Source: Archaeoglobaceae archaeon
Lineage (GTDB): Archaea; Halobacteriota; Archaeoglobi; Archaeoglobales; Archaeoglobaceae
DNA length: 10,080 nt
Assembly: GCA_027066965.1 (NCBI GenBank)
Contig: JAMOMT010000116.1
Span: 1 to 10,080 of the forward strand
Reading direction: 5' to 3'
Shown here: positions 1-6,940 of the stretch, piece by piece
Position numbering within the stretch: the stretch's first letter is position 1
Layout: each line of letters opens with the position of its first letter
Notes under the pieces: generated by a model
Told to the model about the DNA's origin: nothing
The model's input: the letters and a program-made list of their open reading frames with translations, nothing else
The model's database searches: none
Made by a program: the position numbers and the translations under genes

Positions 1-1
1 C

Positions 2-325
2 TCGATAGTCGGCATGTACTCCCCACCCGGAAGAAGTTACGGCGTCGAGAGACTCAGAAAGGCCGTAATCAGTATACTGAGGGACTGTTCAATCTTTGGA
101 GAGGACTTCGTTTCCAGCATAGTGGAGGGTAGAGAAGCTGATAGAGTTGCGGACTTCCTCGAAGACTTTCACCCGTTCTTTTCGGGTATGTGGGATCTTG
201 AAGACGAGGAAGTTGCCAAGGACTTCCTGAAGGTTTACTCCGAGGTTACAGGAAAGGGGGTTAGAGAAATAGCAGAGAGAGTTATGGAGAGTGAGGAGAG
301 AATCAGAAAACTTCTCGATTCTTGA
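2..325 (+). CDS. Unrecognised protein, C-terminal part (5' end outside window)
   Basis: The reading frame is open from the first complete codon at position 2 to a TGA at 323-325, so this is most likely the C-terminal 107 residues of a longer protein. An ATG at 14 is internal to an already open frame and is not a convincing start. The visible part opens with S-I-V-G-M-Y-S-P-P-G-R-S-Y-G and continues as a charged, predominantly helical segment rich in Glu, Asp, Arg and Lys, with no membrane span, cysteine motif or recognisable catalytic motif. It ends in a basic/acidic helix (ERVMESEERIRKLLDS). I do not recognise the family. Codon use (AGA/AGG arginine) matches the neighbours. A T-rich run follows the stop, consistent with transcription ending before the next gene. 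Confidence 0.6.
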   Translation, partial: SIVGMYSPPGRSYGVERLRKAVISILRDCSIFGEDFVSSIVEGREADRVADFLEDFHPFFSGMWDLEDEEVAKDFLKVYSEVTGKGVREIAERVMESEERIRKLLDS

Positions 326-340
326 TTTGTTTTTTGCTTT
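321..340 (+). terminator. Probable T-tract terminator after the first gene
   Basis: The stop codon of the first gene lies inside a stretch containing TTTGTTTTTTGCTTT. Archaeal RNA polymerase commonly terminates at such non-template T runs without a hairpin. A 9-bp dyad begins at its end (339) and could contribute. The call rests on base composition only. Confidence 0.4.
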
Positions 341-364
341 AAGTTTACCCTGATATAAACTTAA
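339..364. repeat. 9-bp perfect inverted repeat containing a TATA-like core
   Basis: TTAAGTTTA (339-347) and TAAACTTAA (356-364) are exact reverse complements separated by 8 nt. The right arm and spacer include TATAAA at 354-359, which could be a TATA box for a transcript starting around 380-385, about 100 nt ahead of the membrane-protein gene. A dyad over a TATA element is a usual layout for an archaeal repressor site. It could equally be an RNA hairpin at the 3' end of the preceding transcript. Confidence 0.5.
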
Positions 365-450
365 TTGCCCAACTATTACACATATTAGCTTCGGGCAGTA
401 AGTAAAACAGCCGATTCGAATACCAAACTATCAAAGAGCATTCAAAAAGA

Positions 451-466
451 TAAAGAGAATATACTC
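451..466 (+). promoter_or_regulatory. Probable promoter of the TctA-like gene (leaderless)
   Basis: A purine-rich TAAAGAG block (451-457, BRE-like) is followed by AATATAC (458-464). The centre of this element lies about 24 bp before the GTG at 485, which would put transcription start at or next to the start codon. There is no Shine-Dalgarno sequence before the GTG, which fits a leaderless mRNA. Confidence 0.5.
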
Positions 467-484
467 ACTTACCTCGCACTTGTT

Positions 485-1687
485 GTGCAATACTGCATAG
501 AGATAAAGCTCGTTCTCTCGGCTGTGGAGGGCGTATTTCTGGGTAGTCTGACAGGTATTATCCCGGGAGTGCACGTTAACACTGCCGTAATGCTTCTGGC
601 GAGCCTGTTTCCTCCGAGTATGAGTCTAGCGATACTCGTAATTTCGGCTTCGATAGCCCACACTTTCACTGACGTGATACCTTCAACCTTCCTTGGAGTG
701 CCCGACGAGAGCTTTGCAGTTTCAGCCTATCCCGCTCACGAGATGGCCCTAAGAGGCAGAGGATTTGAGGCGATAGCAATTGCCACCTTCTCTGGTGTGT
801 TTTCGGCCCTTACCTCAATTCCTCTCTTCTTCCTGATGTTCTGGCTGAGCGAGAGGTCGATTAAAGCTTTGACCCTTCCAGTTCTCCTCGCAACTTCCGC
901 GTTCATAGTTATGAGCGAGAGAGGAGACTTTCTCGCAGGAAGTATGAACGTGTGGCTTTCCAGACTGAAAGCTTTGATTGTCTTTTTCACGTCTGGCGTT
1001 CTTGGAGTTGTTGCCTTCGGCCTCGACTTCAACGGGCTGATTCCTCTGTTTTCAGGACTGTTCGCGTTTCCCGTTCTCTACCAAGGACTGAGGAGTGGAA
1101 TGTCTCTGCCAAGGAGCGAGAGAAAAGCTTGCCTGAAGTTTAAGTCTGCATTAACCGGAACTCTCTCAGGCGCTCTCGTATCCCTGTTTCCGGGAATAAG
1201 CGCTGGAGTTGCCTCAGCGATTGCCGTCTCTCCATTCAGGGAAAGCGATTCCGAGAGTTACGTTTCTGCCACCGGTGCTGCTAACACCGCCAACGCAATC
1301 TTGTGCGTGGCCGTTTTATCGGCTCTCGGCAGAGCGAGGAACGGAGCTTCCGTAGTCCTTAGAAGCCTCGGTTTCAGACCAGGGTTCTGGATTTTGCCTG
1401 TTTTAACCTTTTCAGCCCTACTCTCTGCAATGCTTACCCTTCTGCTCGCAGACTTAGCTGAGAGAGTTGCTGTTAGAGTTGACCAGAGAAAGCTATCGGC
1501 TCTCGGTTTGGCTCTTGTTATCTCTGCAGTAACCCTGCTGACTGGTGCGAAAGGCCTTCTCCTCTTCGTAGTCTCTTCAGCAGTCGGAACGCTTCCGTTA
1601 AAGCTCGAAGTCAGAAGGCTAAACTGCATGGGCTGCCTACTCTTTCCTCTGATTCTACTTTACTCCGGGTTTCATGTAAATATGTGA
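485..1687 (+). CDS. TctA-like (DUF112/COG1784) polytopic membrane protein
   Basis: This is a 400-residue, strongly hydrophobic protein with about ten or more membrane segments and no large soluble domain. It has the two-fold internal repeat typical of the TctA/DUF112 superfamily: GSLTGIIPGVHVNTA at residues 20-34 is echoed by GALVSLFPGISAGVASAI at 229-246. The second copy is followed by the conserved GAANTANAIL motif (264-273). The C-terminus (RRLNCMGCLLFPLILLY, about 378-393) fits archaeal members. TctA is the channel-like subunit of tripartite tricarboxylate transporters, but neither the periplasmic binding protein TctC nor the small TctB lies nearby. The archaeal branch may therefore work alone, and its substrate is unknown. 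GTG was chosen because it follows a TATA element by about 24 bp; the upstream in-frame codons are polar and lack another good start. Family assignment is firm, transport substrate unknown. Confidence 0.85.
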   Translation: MQYCIEIKLVLSAVEGVFLGSLTGIIPGVHVNTAVMLLASLFPPSMSLAILVISASIAHTFTDVIPSTFLGVPDESFAVSAYPAHEMALRGRGFEAIAIATFSGVFSALTSIPLFFLMFWLSERSIKALTLPVLLATSAFIVMSERGDFLAGSMNVWLSRLKALIVFFTSGVLGVVAFGLDFNGLIPLFSGLFAFPVLYQGLRSGMSLPRSERKACLKFKSALTGTLSGALVSLFPGISAGVASAIAVSPFRESDSESYVSATGAANTANAILCVAVLSALGRARNGASVVLRSLGFRPGFWILPVLTFSALLSAMLTLLLADLAERVAVRVDQRKLSALGLALVISAVTLLTGAKGLLLFVVSSAVGTLPLKLEVRRLNCMGCLLFPLILLYSGFHVNM

Positions 1688-1737
1688 ATTGCTGTCAATG
1701 ATCTCCTACTCTTAACTGCAAAAGAAAAACTCAAAAC

Positions 1738-2640
1738 ATGCGAAGAGAGAGAGCTGGCATGGAAGTCATACCTATCGCTTTCGACTCGATGGGAGTCAGG
1801 AGTATGGCAACTCTCGTAAAAGCGGGGAACTTTTCTCTCTTCATCGACCCCGGAGTCGCTTTAGGCCCGAAGAGGTACGGCCTTCCCCCTCACCCAATAG
1901 AGCTCGAAGCTGAAAGGAGGTTCTGGGAGAAAGTAAAAGAGGAGGCCTCGAAGTGCGATGCTGTTGTGATAACTCACTACCACTACGACCACCACAACCC
2001 GAGGGATGTTAACTTTCTCAAGGGCAAAACCTTGCTCACAAAACACCCAACCCAGAAGATAAACCAGAGTCAGAGGGAGAGGGCAGCCTTCTTTCTCTCT
2101 AAAGTTAAGGACGCGTGCAAAGTTGAGTACGCTGACGGGAAAGAGTTCGAGTTCGAAGGCGTTTGTGTTAAGTTCTCGGAGCCAGTATTTCACGGAACCA
2201 GCAGCAGGCTCGGCTACGTAGTGGAAGTCTTAGTTGACGACGGTAAGGAGAAGTTCCTCCATACTTCAGATGTGGAGGGGCCGAGCTTGAAGCACCAGCT
2301 CGAGTTCATGATCGAGAGTTCTGCTGAAACAGTTTTCGTTGACGGGCCTATGACTTACATGCTCGGCTACCGCTATTCACAGGCAAGCCTTGAAGCCTCT
2401 ATAAACAACCTGATCGAGCTGATAGAAAGGACGAACGTGATAGACCTCGTTCTCGACCACCACCTGACCAGAGATTTGAAGTGGAGAGAGACAATGTCCC
2501 CAGTCTTTCAAAGGGGAGAAGAGAGTGGAGTCAACGTTTGCTCAGCAGCAGAGTACGCTGGAGTTGAGGAAAACTTACTCGAGGCAAGGAGAAAAGAACT
2601 GTACGAAAAGGGATTCGATTTTCGTTCGCCTACTTTATAA
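1738..2640 (+). CDS. UPF0282 family metallo-beta-lactamase-fold hydrolase (COG2248)
   Basis: A 300-residue predicted cytosolic metal-dependent hydrolase of the archaeal UPF0282 family. The metal site is visible: H80-Y-H82-Y-D84-H85 (HxHxDH), with His86 adjacent; then H152 in the VFHG context, D178 in HTSDVEGP, and H241/H242 in LDHHLTRD. These are the positions expected for a binuclear metallo-beta-lactamase site. The near-N-terminal IAFDSMGVRSMATLV and FIDPG blocks are characteristic of UPF0282. No substrate is known for the family, so nuclease, phosphodiesterase and lactonase-type activity all remain open. Two starts are possible. The ATG at 1738 follows a weak TATA-like CTTAACT (1711-1717) and could be leaderless. 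The ATG at 1759 (residue 8) is preceded by GAGAGAG and gives the usual family N-terminus, MEVIPIAFDS. I lean slightly to 1759 but report the longer frame. The gene lies 50 bp after the TctA-like gene on the same strand, with no obvious functional link. Confidence 0.9.
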   Translation: MRRERAGMEVIPIAFDSMGVRSMATLVKAGNFSLFIDPGVALGPKRYGLPPHPIELEAERRFWEKVKEEASKCDAVVITHYHYDHHNPRDVNFLKGKTLLTKHPTQKINQSQRERAAFFLSKVKDACKVEYADGKEFEFEGVCVKFSEPVFHGTSSRLGYVVEVLVDDGKEKFLHTSDVEGPSLKHQLEFMIESSAETVFVDGPMTYMLGYRYSQASLEASINNLIELIERTNVIDLVLDHHLTRDLKWRETMSPVFQRGEESGVNVCSAAEYAGVEENLLEARRKELYEKGFDFRSPTL

Positions 2641-2698
2641 ACTATAACTCCAGAAACTTTGAGTTCGAGCAAGCTATTTTTGAGATATTATTATAATT

Positions 2699-2756
2699 AA
2701 TAGTGTTAAATCCTCGAGAGTCCTCCTTATCTCTTTCAGACTAAGATAACACTATT
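2699..2756. repeat. 10-bp perfect inverted repeat upstream of the fwd operon
   Basis: AATAGTGTTA (2699-2708) and TAACACTATT (2747-2756) are exact reverse complements separated by 38 nt. The spacer holds a smaller AGAG/CTCT pairing (2717-2720 with 2731-2734). The core AATAGTG occurs a third time at 2766-2772. The element lies between the UPF0282 stop and the fwdD promoter. It could be a pair of operator half-sites with a third copy, or a 3' RNA structure of the upstream transcript. Confidence 0.6.
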
Positions 2757-2778
2757 TCCCACCATAATAGTGCAAAAG

Positions 2779-2793
2779 TGACACGCACTGTCA
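2779..2793. promoter_or_regulatory. Palindrome TGACA-N5-TGTCA, candidate operator of fwdDBAC
   Basis: TGACACGCACTGTCA is a perfect 5-5-5 dyad ending about 32 bp upstream of the fwdD TATA box. The size and spacing suit a dimeric helix-turn-helix regulator, and the position upstream of BRE/TATA would suit an activator. No regulator gene in the window is an obvious partner. Confidence 0.4.
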
Positions 2794-2823
2794 ATGTTTA
2801 TTAGTCATTAAAAAAGAGCATAA

Positions 2824-2834
2824 CCCTTAAATAC
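2824..2834 (+). promoter_or_regulatory. Probable promoter of fwdDBAC
   Basis: CCCTTAAATAC contains a TATA-like CTTAAATA (2826-2833). With about 25 bp to the start site, transcription would begin near 2855. That leaves a short leader of about 18 nt carrying the GGGGGA ribosome binding site (2862-2867) before the fwdD ATG at 2873. It is the best TATA match in the spacer. Confidence 0.6.
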
Positions 2835-2872
2835 AAGACTCACAGCCTGCTGCAAAAAACCGGGGGACTATC

Positions 2873-3247
2873 ATGATTGAAGTTGTAGTTATTACCGGCA
2901 GGACGACCGATCAGGGAATGACGATAGACGAAAAGCTCAGCGAAGCGTACATGAAGGCCGTGAGCTTCTGCGAAATGAACGAGAAAGACATGGAAAAGCT
3001 TGGAGTTAAAGATGGTGACAGAGTTCTCGTCAAAAGCGAACTCGGAGAGGTCGTGCTTTACGTGAGGAAGCCAGAGATGGACCTGCAACCTCCTGAAGGG
3101 TTGATATTCATACCCATGGGGCCGTACGCGAACAGGGTCGTTGGGGCGCTGAACGGCAGCGGAACTCCGCAGTACAAGGGAATAAAGGCGACCGTTGAGA
3201 AGACGGACAGAGAAGTCGTCCCCGTTCAGGAAATTCTGAACTTCTAA
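2873..3247 (+). CDS. fwdD: Formylmethanofuran dehydrogenase subunit D (molybdopterin-binding domain)
   Basis: A 124-residue protein equivalent to the C-terminal molybdopterin-dinucleotide-binding domain of formate dehydrogenases, split off as a separate subunit as is normal for FwdD/FmdD. Visible hallmarks are the N-terminal VITGRTTDQG (residues 6-15), LGVKDGDRVLVKSELGEVV (43-61, the double-psi barrel turn), PMGPYAN (81-87) and GSGTPQYKG (95-103). These loops contact the pterin cofactor held mainly by FwdB. The length is typical. The ATG start is preceded by a GGGGGA ribosome binding site with a short gap. It is the first gene of the operon, 27 bp ahead of fwdB. With FwdB it forms the module that interconverts CO2 and formate. 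Tungsten (fwd) and molybdenum (fmd) isoforms cannot be told apart from this sequence alone. Confidence 0.95.
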   Translation: MIEVVVITGRTTDQGMTIDEKLSEAYMKAVSFCEMNEKDMEKLGVKDGDRVLVKSELGEVVLYVRKPEMDLQPPEGLIFIPMGPYANRVVGALNGSGTPQYKGIKATVEKTDREVVPVQEILNF

Positions 3248-3274
3248 CTTTCACGATTATTAGGAGGAGATAGC

Positions 3275-4519
3275 GTGATTAGGGACATCGTCTGCACATT
3301 TTGCGGGAACGCATGCGACGATATAGAGTTCGAGGGGGATTACGGAAGGAATCTCTGTCCCATAGGGGAGGCGAAGTTCGCGAAGAAGGAGCGAATAAAG
3401 GCTCCGATGGTTGACGGCAAAGAAGTTAGCTACGAGGAGGCAATAGAGAGGGCTGCGGAGATTCTGAAGGAGGCGAAAAGGCCTCTCCTCTTCGGCTGGT
3501 CCTCAACAGTTAACGAGGCGATTAGGCTCGGAGTTCTTCTTGCGGAGAAAGTTGGAGGAATATATGACCAGTGTTCAAGCGTCTGCCACGCCCCAACGAC
3601 TCTCGCGATGATAGAGGAGGGAATAGTTGGTGGCACTCTCGGGCAGGCGAAAAACAGGGCTGATGTCGTCGTCTTCTGGGGCTGCAATCCCGTGGAAGCT
3701 CATCCGAGGCACCCAACAAGGTACTCAGTAATGGCGAAAGGATTTCTGACGAGGAGCAGAGCGGAGAGGAGAGTCGTAGTAGTTGACGTTAGAAAGACGC
3801 CAACTGCCTACCTAGCTACGGACTTCTACATGGTAGAGCCGGGCTCGGACTTCATGGTGTTCACGGCTCTTAGGAGCATAGTCAACGGGCACGAAGAGGC
3901 GGTTCCAGAGGAAGTTGGCGGTCTGACAAAGAACGAGCTTAAGAGCTTGGCAGAAATTCTACTTAAAGCCAGATACGGGCTAATATTCTTCGGGTTAGGG
4001 GTTACTCACAGCAGGGGGCACGAGAGAAACGTTGAGGCGGTTATAAAGCTCGTTCAGGACCTCAACAGGAAGACGAGGTTCATACTCCAGCCTATGAGGG
4101 GACACTTCAATGTCGTCGGCAGTGGAGAAGTCGCTGCTTGGGAAGCTGGATTCGAGTACGCGATAGACTTTAGCAGAGGGTACGCTCGCTTCTCTCCCGG
4201 AGAGTTCACGGCAGTTGAGGCTCTTATCAGAGGCGACTGCGACGCGGCTATGATAGTCGCAAGCGATCCGGCAGCACACTTCCCAAAAAAAGCTGTTGAG
4301 AGTCTGAAGGAGATTCCAGTAATTCAGATCGACCCTCACCCCAACCTGACGACCAAACTTGCAGATGTCGTGATTCCAACCGCTATAGTCGGAATAGAGG
4401 CAGAGGGGACGATTTACAGGATGGATGGCGTACCCCTCAGGGTCAAAAAGATTAGGGAGAGCGATTATCCCTCAGATGTTGAAATTCTCGAAAAAATCCT
4501 CGAGAAGGTGATTTCATGA
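3275..4519 (+). CDS. fwdB: Formylmethanofuran dehydrogenase subunit B (W/Mo catalytic subunit)
   Basis: A 414-residue cytosolic catalytic subunit of the formylmethanofuran dehydrogenase complex, related to the molybdopterin oxidoreductase core of formate dehydrogenase. The N-terminus has a [4Fe-4S] motif: Cys7-x2-Cys10-x3-Cys14-x13-Cys28 (CTFCGNAC...LCPIG). The likely active-site metal ligand is Cys104 in CSSVCHAPT, the place where some methanogens have selenocysteine; here it is a TGC cysteine codon. WGCNPVEAHPRHPTRY (about 145-160) and DPHPNLTTKLADVVIPT are pterin-contact blocks typical of FwdB. The reaction is CO2 + 2 e- to formate, which FwdA then couples to methanofuran, or the reverse. 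The GTG start has a strong AGGAGGAGA site (3262-3270) four bases upstream. The stop overlaps the fwdA start by ATGA, indicating translational coupling. Tungsten versus molybdenum use is not resolved. Confidence 0.95.
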   Translation: MIRDIVCTFCGNACDDIEFEGDYGRNLCPIGEAKFAKKERIKAPMVDGKEVSYEEAIERAAEILKEAKRPLLFGWSSTVNEAIRLGVLLAEKVGGIYDQCSSVCHAPTTLAMIEEGIVGGTLGQAKNRADVVVFWGCNPVEAHPRHPTRYSVMAKGFLTRSRAERRVVVVDVRKTPTAYLATDFYMVEPGSDFMVFTALRSIVNGHEEAVPEEVGGLTKNELKSLAEILLKARYGLIFFGLGVTHSRGHERNVEAVIKLVQDLNRKTRFILQPMRGHFNVVGSGEVAAWEAGFEYAIDFSRGYARFSPGEFTAVEALIRGDCDAAMIVASDPAAHFPKKAVESLKEIPVIQIDPHPNLTTKLADVVIPTAIVGIEAEGTIYRMDGVPLRVKKIRESDYPSDVEILEKILEKVIS

Positions 4520-6207
4520 GTGTCATCTACATCAAAGGCGGAATTGTTGTTGATCCCACTCAGGGGATCGACGGGGAGATTATGGACATCTTCGTCAAAG
4601 ACGGAAAGATAGTCGAGGAGAGCGGGGCGGGAAAAGCTGACACAGTTATAGACGCAAAAGGGATGACTGTAGTTGCTGGAGGCATAGACATCCACGCTCA
4701 CATAGCTGGGCCGAAGATAAACGCTGGCAGAGCCATGAGGCCGGAGGACATGAAGTACGCAAGGAACAAGAGCGGTCCGCTTAGGTGTGCTATGGGGAGA
4801 GTTCTGATGACCTGCCCGGCTATAGGATACGAGTACGCGAGGATGGGATACACGACTGCAATCGAGCCGGCAACTCCTGCCCTCTACGCCATACACACCC
4901 ACGAGGAGCTCGATTCAATACCAATGGTCGACAAAGCGGTACTTCCCCTCTTCGGAAACTGGCACCTGACTTTCAAGTTCGCGGCCGAGGGCGACATCGA
5001 GAAGATGAAGGCATTCATAGCCTGGGCGATAGAGAGGTCCAAGGGCTTTGGTGTTAAGGTCGTAAATCCCGGAGGAGTTGAGGCTTGGAAGTATGGCAGA
5101 AACGTACACAGCCTTGACGAGAGGATTCCAGGCTTCGAAGCAACTCCGGCTGAAGTTCTTAGCACGCTGATAAAGGCGAGCATAGAGCTCAATCTGCCTC
5201 ACAAGGTCCACGTCCACTGCAACAACCTTGGCGTGCCAGGGAGTGCAGAGACGACTGCAGAGACGATAAAGCTGGCGGAGAAGATAGGTGCCTCCAAGGA
5301 CGGCAGAGAGAGTTTGCACATAACGCACATCCAGTTCAACGCATACACGGGAGAGAAGTGGAGGGATATGGGGAGCGGAGCTGAGGAGCTTTCAAAACTC
5401 GTGAACAGAACTCCAGTCACAGTCGACATGGGTCAGCCGATATTCGGGCACACCACAACTATGACGGCTGACGGCCCATTCGAGTTCGCACTCCACAAGC
5501 TGTTCAAGAGCAAGTGGATAAACAAGGACGTCGAAATAGAGACCGGAGGGGGTATAGTACCAATAACTTACAGGGCGAAGAGTCCTGTGAACGCAGTTCA
5601 GTGGGCTACAGGCTTGGAGTTTGGGCTTCTCGTCGATGCCGACAAAGTCGTGATTTCAACGGACTACCCGAACGGAGGGCCTTTCGTCGAGTATCCTTAC
5701 ATAATGACGTTGCTCATGAGCAGGAAGTTCAGGGAGAAGGAGATCGAGGAGAAAGGCGTTAATAGCTACATAGAGAAGGCGACATCTCTCCCGAGCCTCG
5801 ACGTGGAGAGAACTTTCTACGAGATAGTAAAAATGACACGCAGCACTCCTGCAAAGATACTTGGGCTTGAGAATAAGGGGACTCTGAAAGTTGGTGCCGA
5901 TGCAGACATAACGATTTACCCGTTCGACTGCAGAAACGTTTCCCCGGAGGACTATGAAGTGCTGCTGAAGGGTCTCAGAAGTGTCGCTTACACAATAAAG
6001 GATGGAGAGATCGTAGTAAAGGATGGAGAGATTGCCAAAGAAGTCTGGGGTAGGACATTTTGGGTGAACGCTGTGAAGGGAGCGACTCAGGAGATAATAG
6101 AGGAAGACCTAAACGAGGTTTTCAGGTACTACACAGTTTCGAGGGGCAACTACGGAGTGAGGGAAGAGTGGATTAGGCGGCCCGAGACGATAGCGATAGA
6201 AGAGTGA
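4516..6207 (+). CDS. fwdA: Formylmethanofuran dehydrogenase subunit A (zinc amidohydrolase)
   Basis: A 563-residue amidohydrolase-superfamily subunit that condenses formate with methanofuran, or hydrolyses formyl-methanofuran, at a binuclear zinc site. The motifs are complete: His60-x-His62 in GGIDIHAHIAGPK; Lys181 in GVKVVNPGG, the likely carboxylated bridging lysine; His232/His234 in VHVHCNN; His268/His271 in HITHIQF; and Asp383 in STDYPNGGPF, the catalytic acid/base. The N-terminal KGGIVVDPTQG and the C-terminal KILGLENKGTLKVGADADITIYP with the following strands form the usual beta-sandwich of amidohydrolases. Full length for the family. The ATG overlaps the fwdB stop by four bases, and its ribosome binding site AGGTGAT (4506-4512) lies inside the fwdB 3' end. 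In the known complex, formate passes from FwdB to FwdA through an internal channel; that is family knowledge and not visible here. Confidence 0.97.
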   Translation: MSVIYIKGGIVVDPTQGIDGEIMDIFVKDGKIVEESGAGKADTVIDAKGMTVVAGGIDIHAHIAGPKINAGRAMRPEDMKYARNKSGPLRCAMGRVLMTCPAIGYEYARMGYTTAIEPATPALYAIHTHEELDSIPMVDKAVLPLFGNWHLTFKFAAEGDIEKMKAFIAWAIERSKGFGVKVVNPGGVEAWKYGRNVHSLDERIPGFEATPAEVLSTLIKASIELNLPHKVHVHCNNLGVPGSAETTAETIKLAEKIGASKDGRESLHITHIQFNAYTGEKWRDMGSGAEELSKLVNRTPVTVDMGQPIFGHTTTMTADGPFEFALHKLFKSKWINKDVEIETGGGIVPITYRAKSPVNAVQWATGLEFGLLVDADKVVISTDYPNGGPFVEYPYIMTLLMSRKFREKEIEEKGVNSYIEKATSLPSLDVERTFYEIVKMTRSTPAKILGLENKGTLKVGADADITIYPFDCRNVSPEDYEVLLKGLRSVAYTIKDGEIVVKDGEIAKEVWGRTFWVNAVKGATQEIIEEDLNEVFRYYTVSRGNYGVREEWIRRPETIAIEE

Positions 6208-6226
6208 AACAAAGGAGGGATGGATC

Positions 6227-6940
6227 TTGACTCTGATAATCAAACCGAAGAGTGAGTTCGAAGTCTGTGTAGAGGCTGAGATAACCCCAGAAATCGCCAG
6301 AAACCTTGAAGACGCGAAGAATTTCAAAGTTTACCTTGGAAAGGAGGAGAGAAGACTCGAGGAGCTCTTCGACCTCGAGTTCGTTGACGACAGAGAAGAG
6401 AAGGTAATCCTGAAGGGGGACTTTTCGAGAGTCAAGTGGATAGGCAGAGAGATGAAGGGCGGAGAAATAATTGTAGAGGGTAACGTAGGAATGCACCTTG
6501 GAGCTTTCATGGAGGGTGGAAGGATAGTCGTGAAAGGCAACTGCGACGACTGGGTTGGAGGGATGATGAAAGGAGGAGAGATCGTCGTTGAAGGAGATAC
6601 CGGAAACAGAGTGGGGTGCAACTACTGGGGGGAGAGCGAGGGAATGAAAGGTGGAAGGATAGTTATCAAAGGCAATGCTGGCAACTACATTGGAGAAAAG
6701 ATGGTGGATGGAGAGATAGTAGTAGAGGGGAACGCAGGAGATTTCGTAGGCAGTGAGATGAAGGGAGGGAAGATAGTCGTCAGAGGAAAAGCAGGCTACA
6801 CGGGCTGGGACATGAAGGGAGGAGTTATAGAGGTTGGAGAGTGTGAGCTTTCACCCTCCTTCGTGAAAGATGCAGAGGGTGTGTGGAGAGGAGACGTAAA
6901 CGTCAAGGGCGAGGGAGTTGTGAGAATTTTGCAGGATTAA
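6227..6940 (+). CDS. fwdC: Formylmethanofuran dehydrogenase subunit C (beta-helix scaffold)
   Basis: A 237-residue structural subunit homologous to the C-terminal beta-helix domain of glutamate synthase. From residue 76 to about 205 it is built of seven tandem rungs beginning at Met76, 95, 114, 140, 159, 178 and 196, each reading roughly M(K/E)GG-x-I-V-V-x-G-x-x-G-x-x-x-G. Most are about 19 residues long; the third is extended to 26 by CNYWGESEG, which is probably a loop out of the helix. The start is TTG at 6227. The strong AAAGGAGGG site (6211-6219) ends 7 nt before it, and an ATG at 6220 is out of frame and opens only 11 codons. It is the last gene of fwdDBAC, 19 bp after fwdA. No fwdE or polyferredoxin gene follows, so those subunits must be encoded elsewhere. 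Confidence 0.95.
   Translation: MTLIIKPKSEFEVCVEAEITPEIARNLEDAKNFKVYLGKEERRLEELFDLEFVDDREEKVILKGDFSRVKWIGREMKGGEIIVEGNVGMHLGAFMEGGRIVVKGNCDDWVGGMMKGGEIVVEGDTGNRVGCNYWGESEGMKGGRIVIKGNAGNYIGEKMVDGEIVVEGNAGDFVGSEMKGGKIVVRGKAGYTGWDMKGGVIEVGECELSPSFVKDAEGVWRGDVNVKGEGVVRILQD

Noticed and set aside
3572..3590. Possible selenocysteine codon at the FwdB metal site
   Set aside because: The ligand codon is TGC (Cys104) and the frame has no internal TGA, so the enzyme is a cysteine form.
4465..4902. Minus-strand 145-codon frame, and other long frames opposite fwdB/fwdA
   Set aside because: Lies antisense to fwdB/fwdA, whose motifs are unmistakable. Its translation is rich in Ser, Arg and Val with no recognisable domain, as expected for a shadow frame.
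6220..6255. ATG just after the strong GGAGGG before fwdC
   Set aside because: It is out of frame with fwdC and stops after 11 codons. The TTG at 6227 is in frame and has proper ribosome-binding-site spacing.
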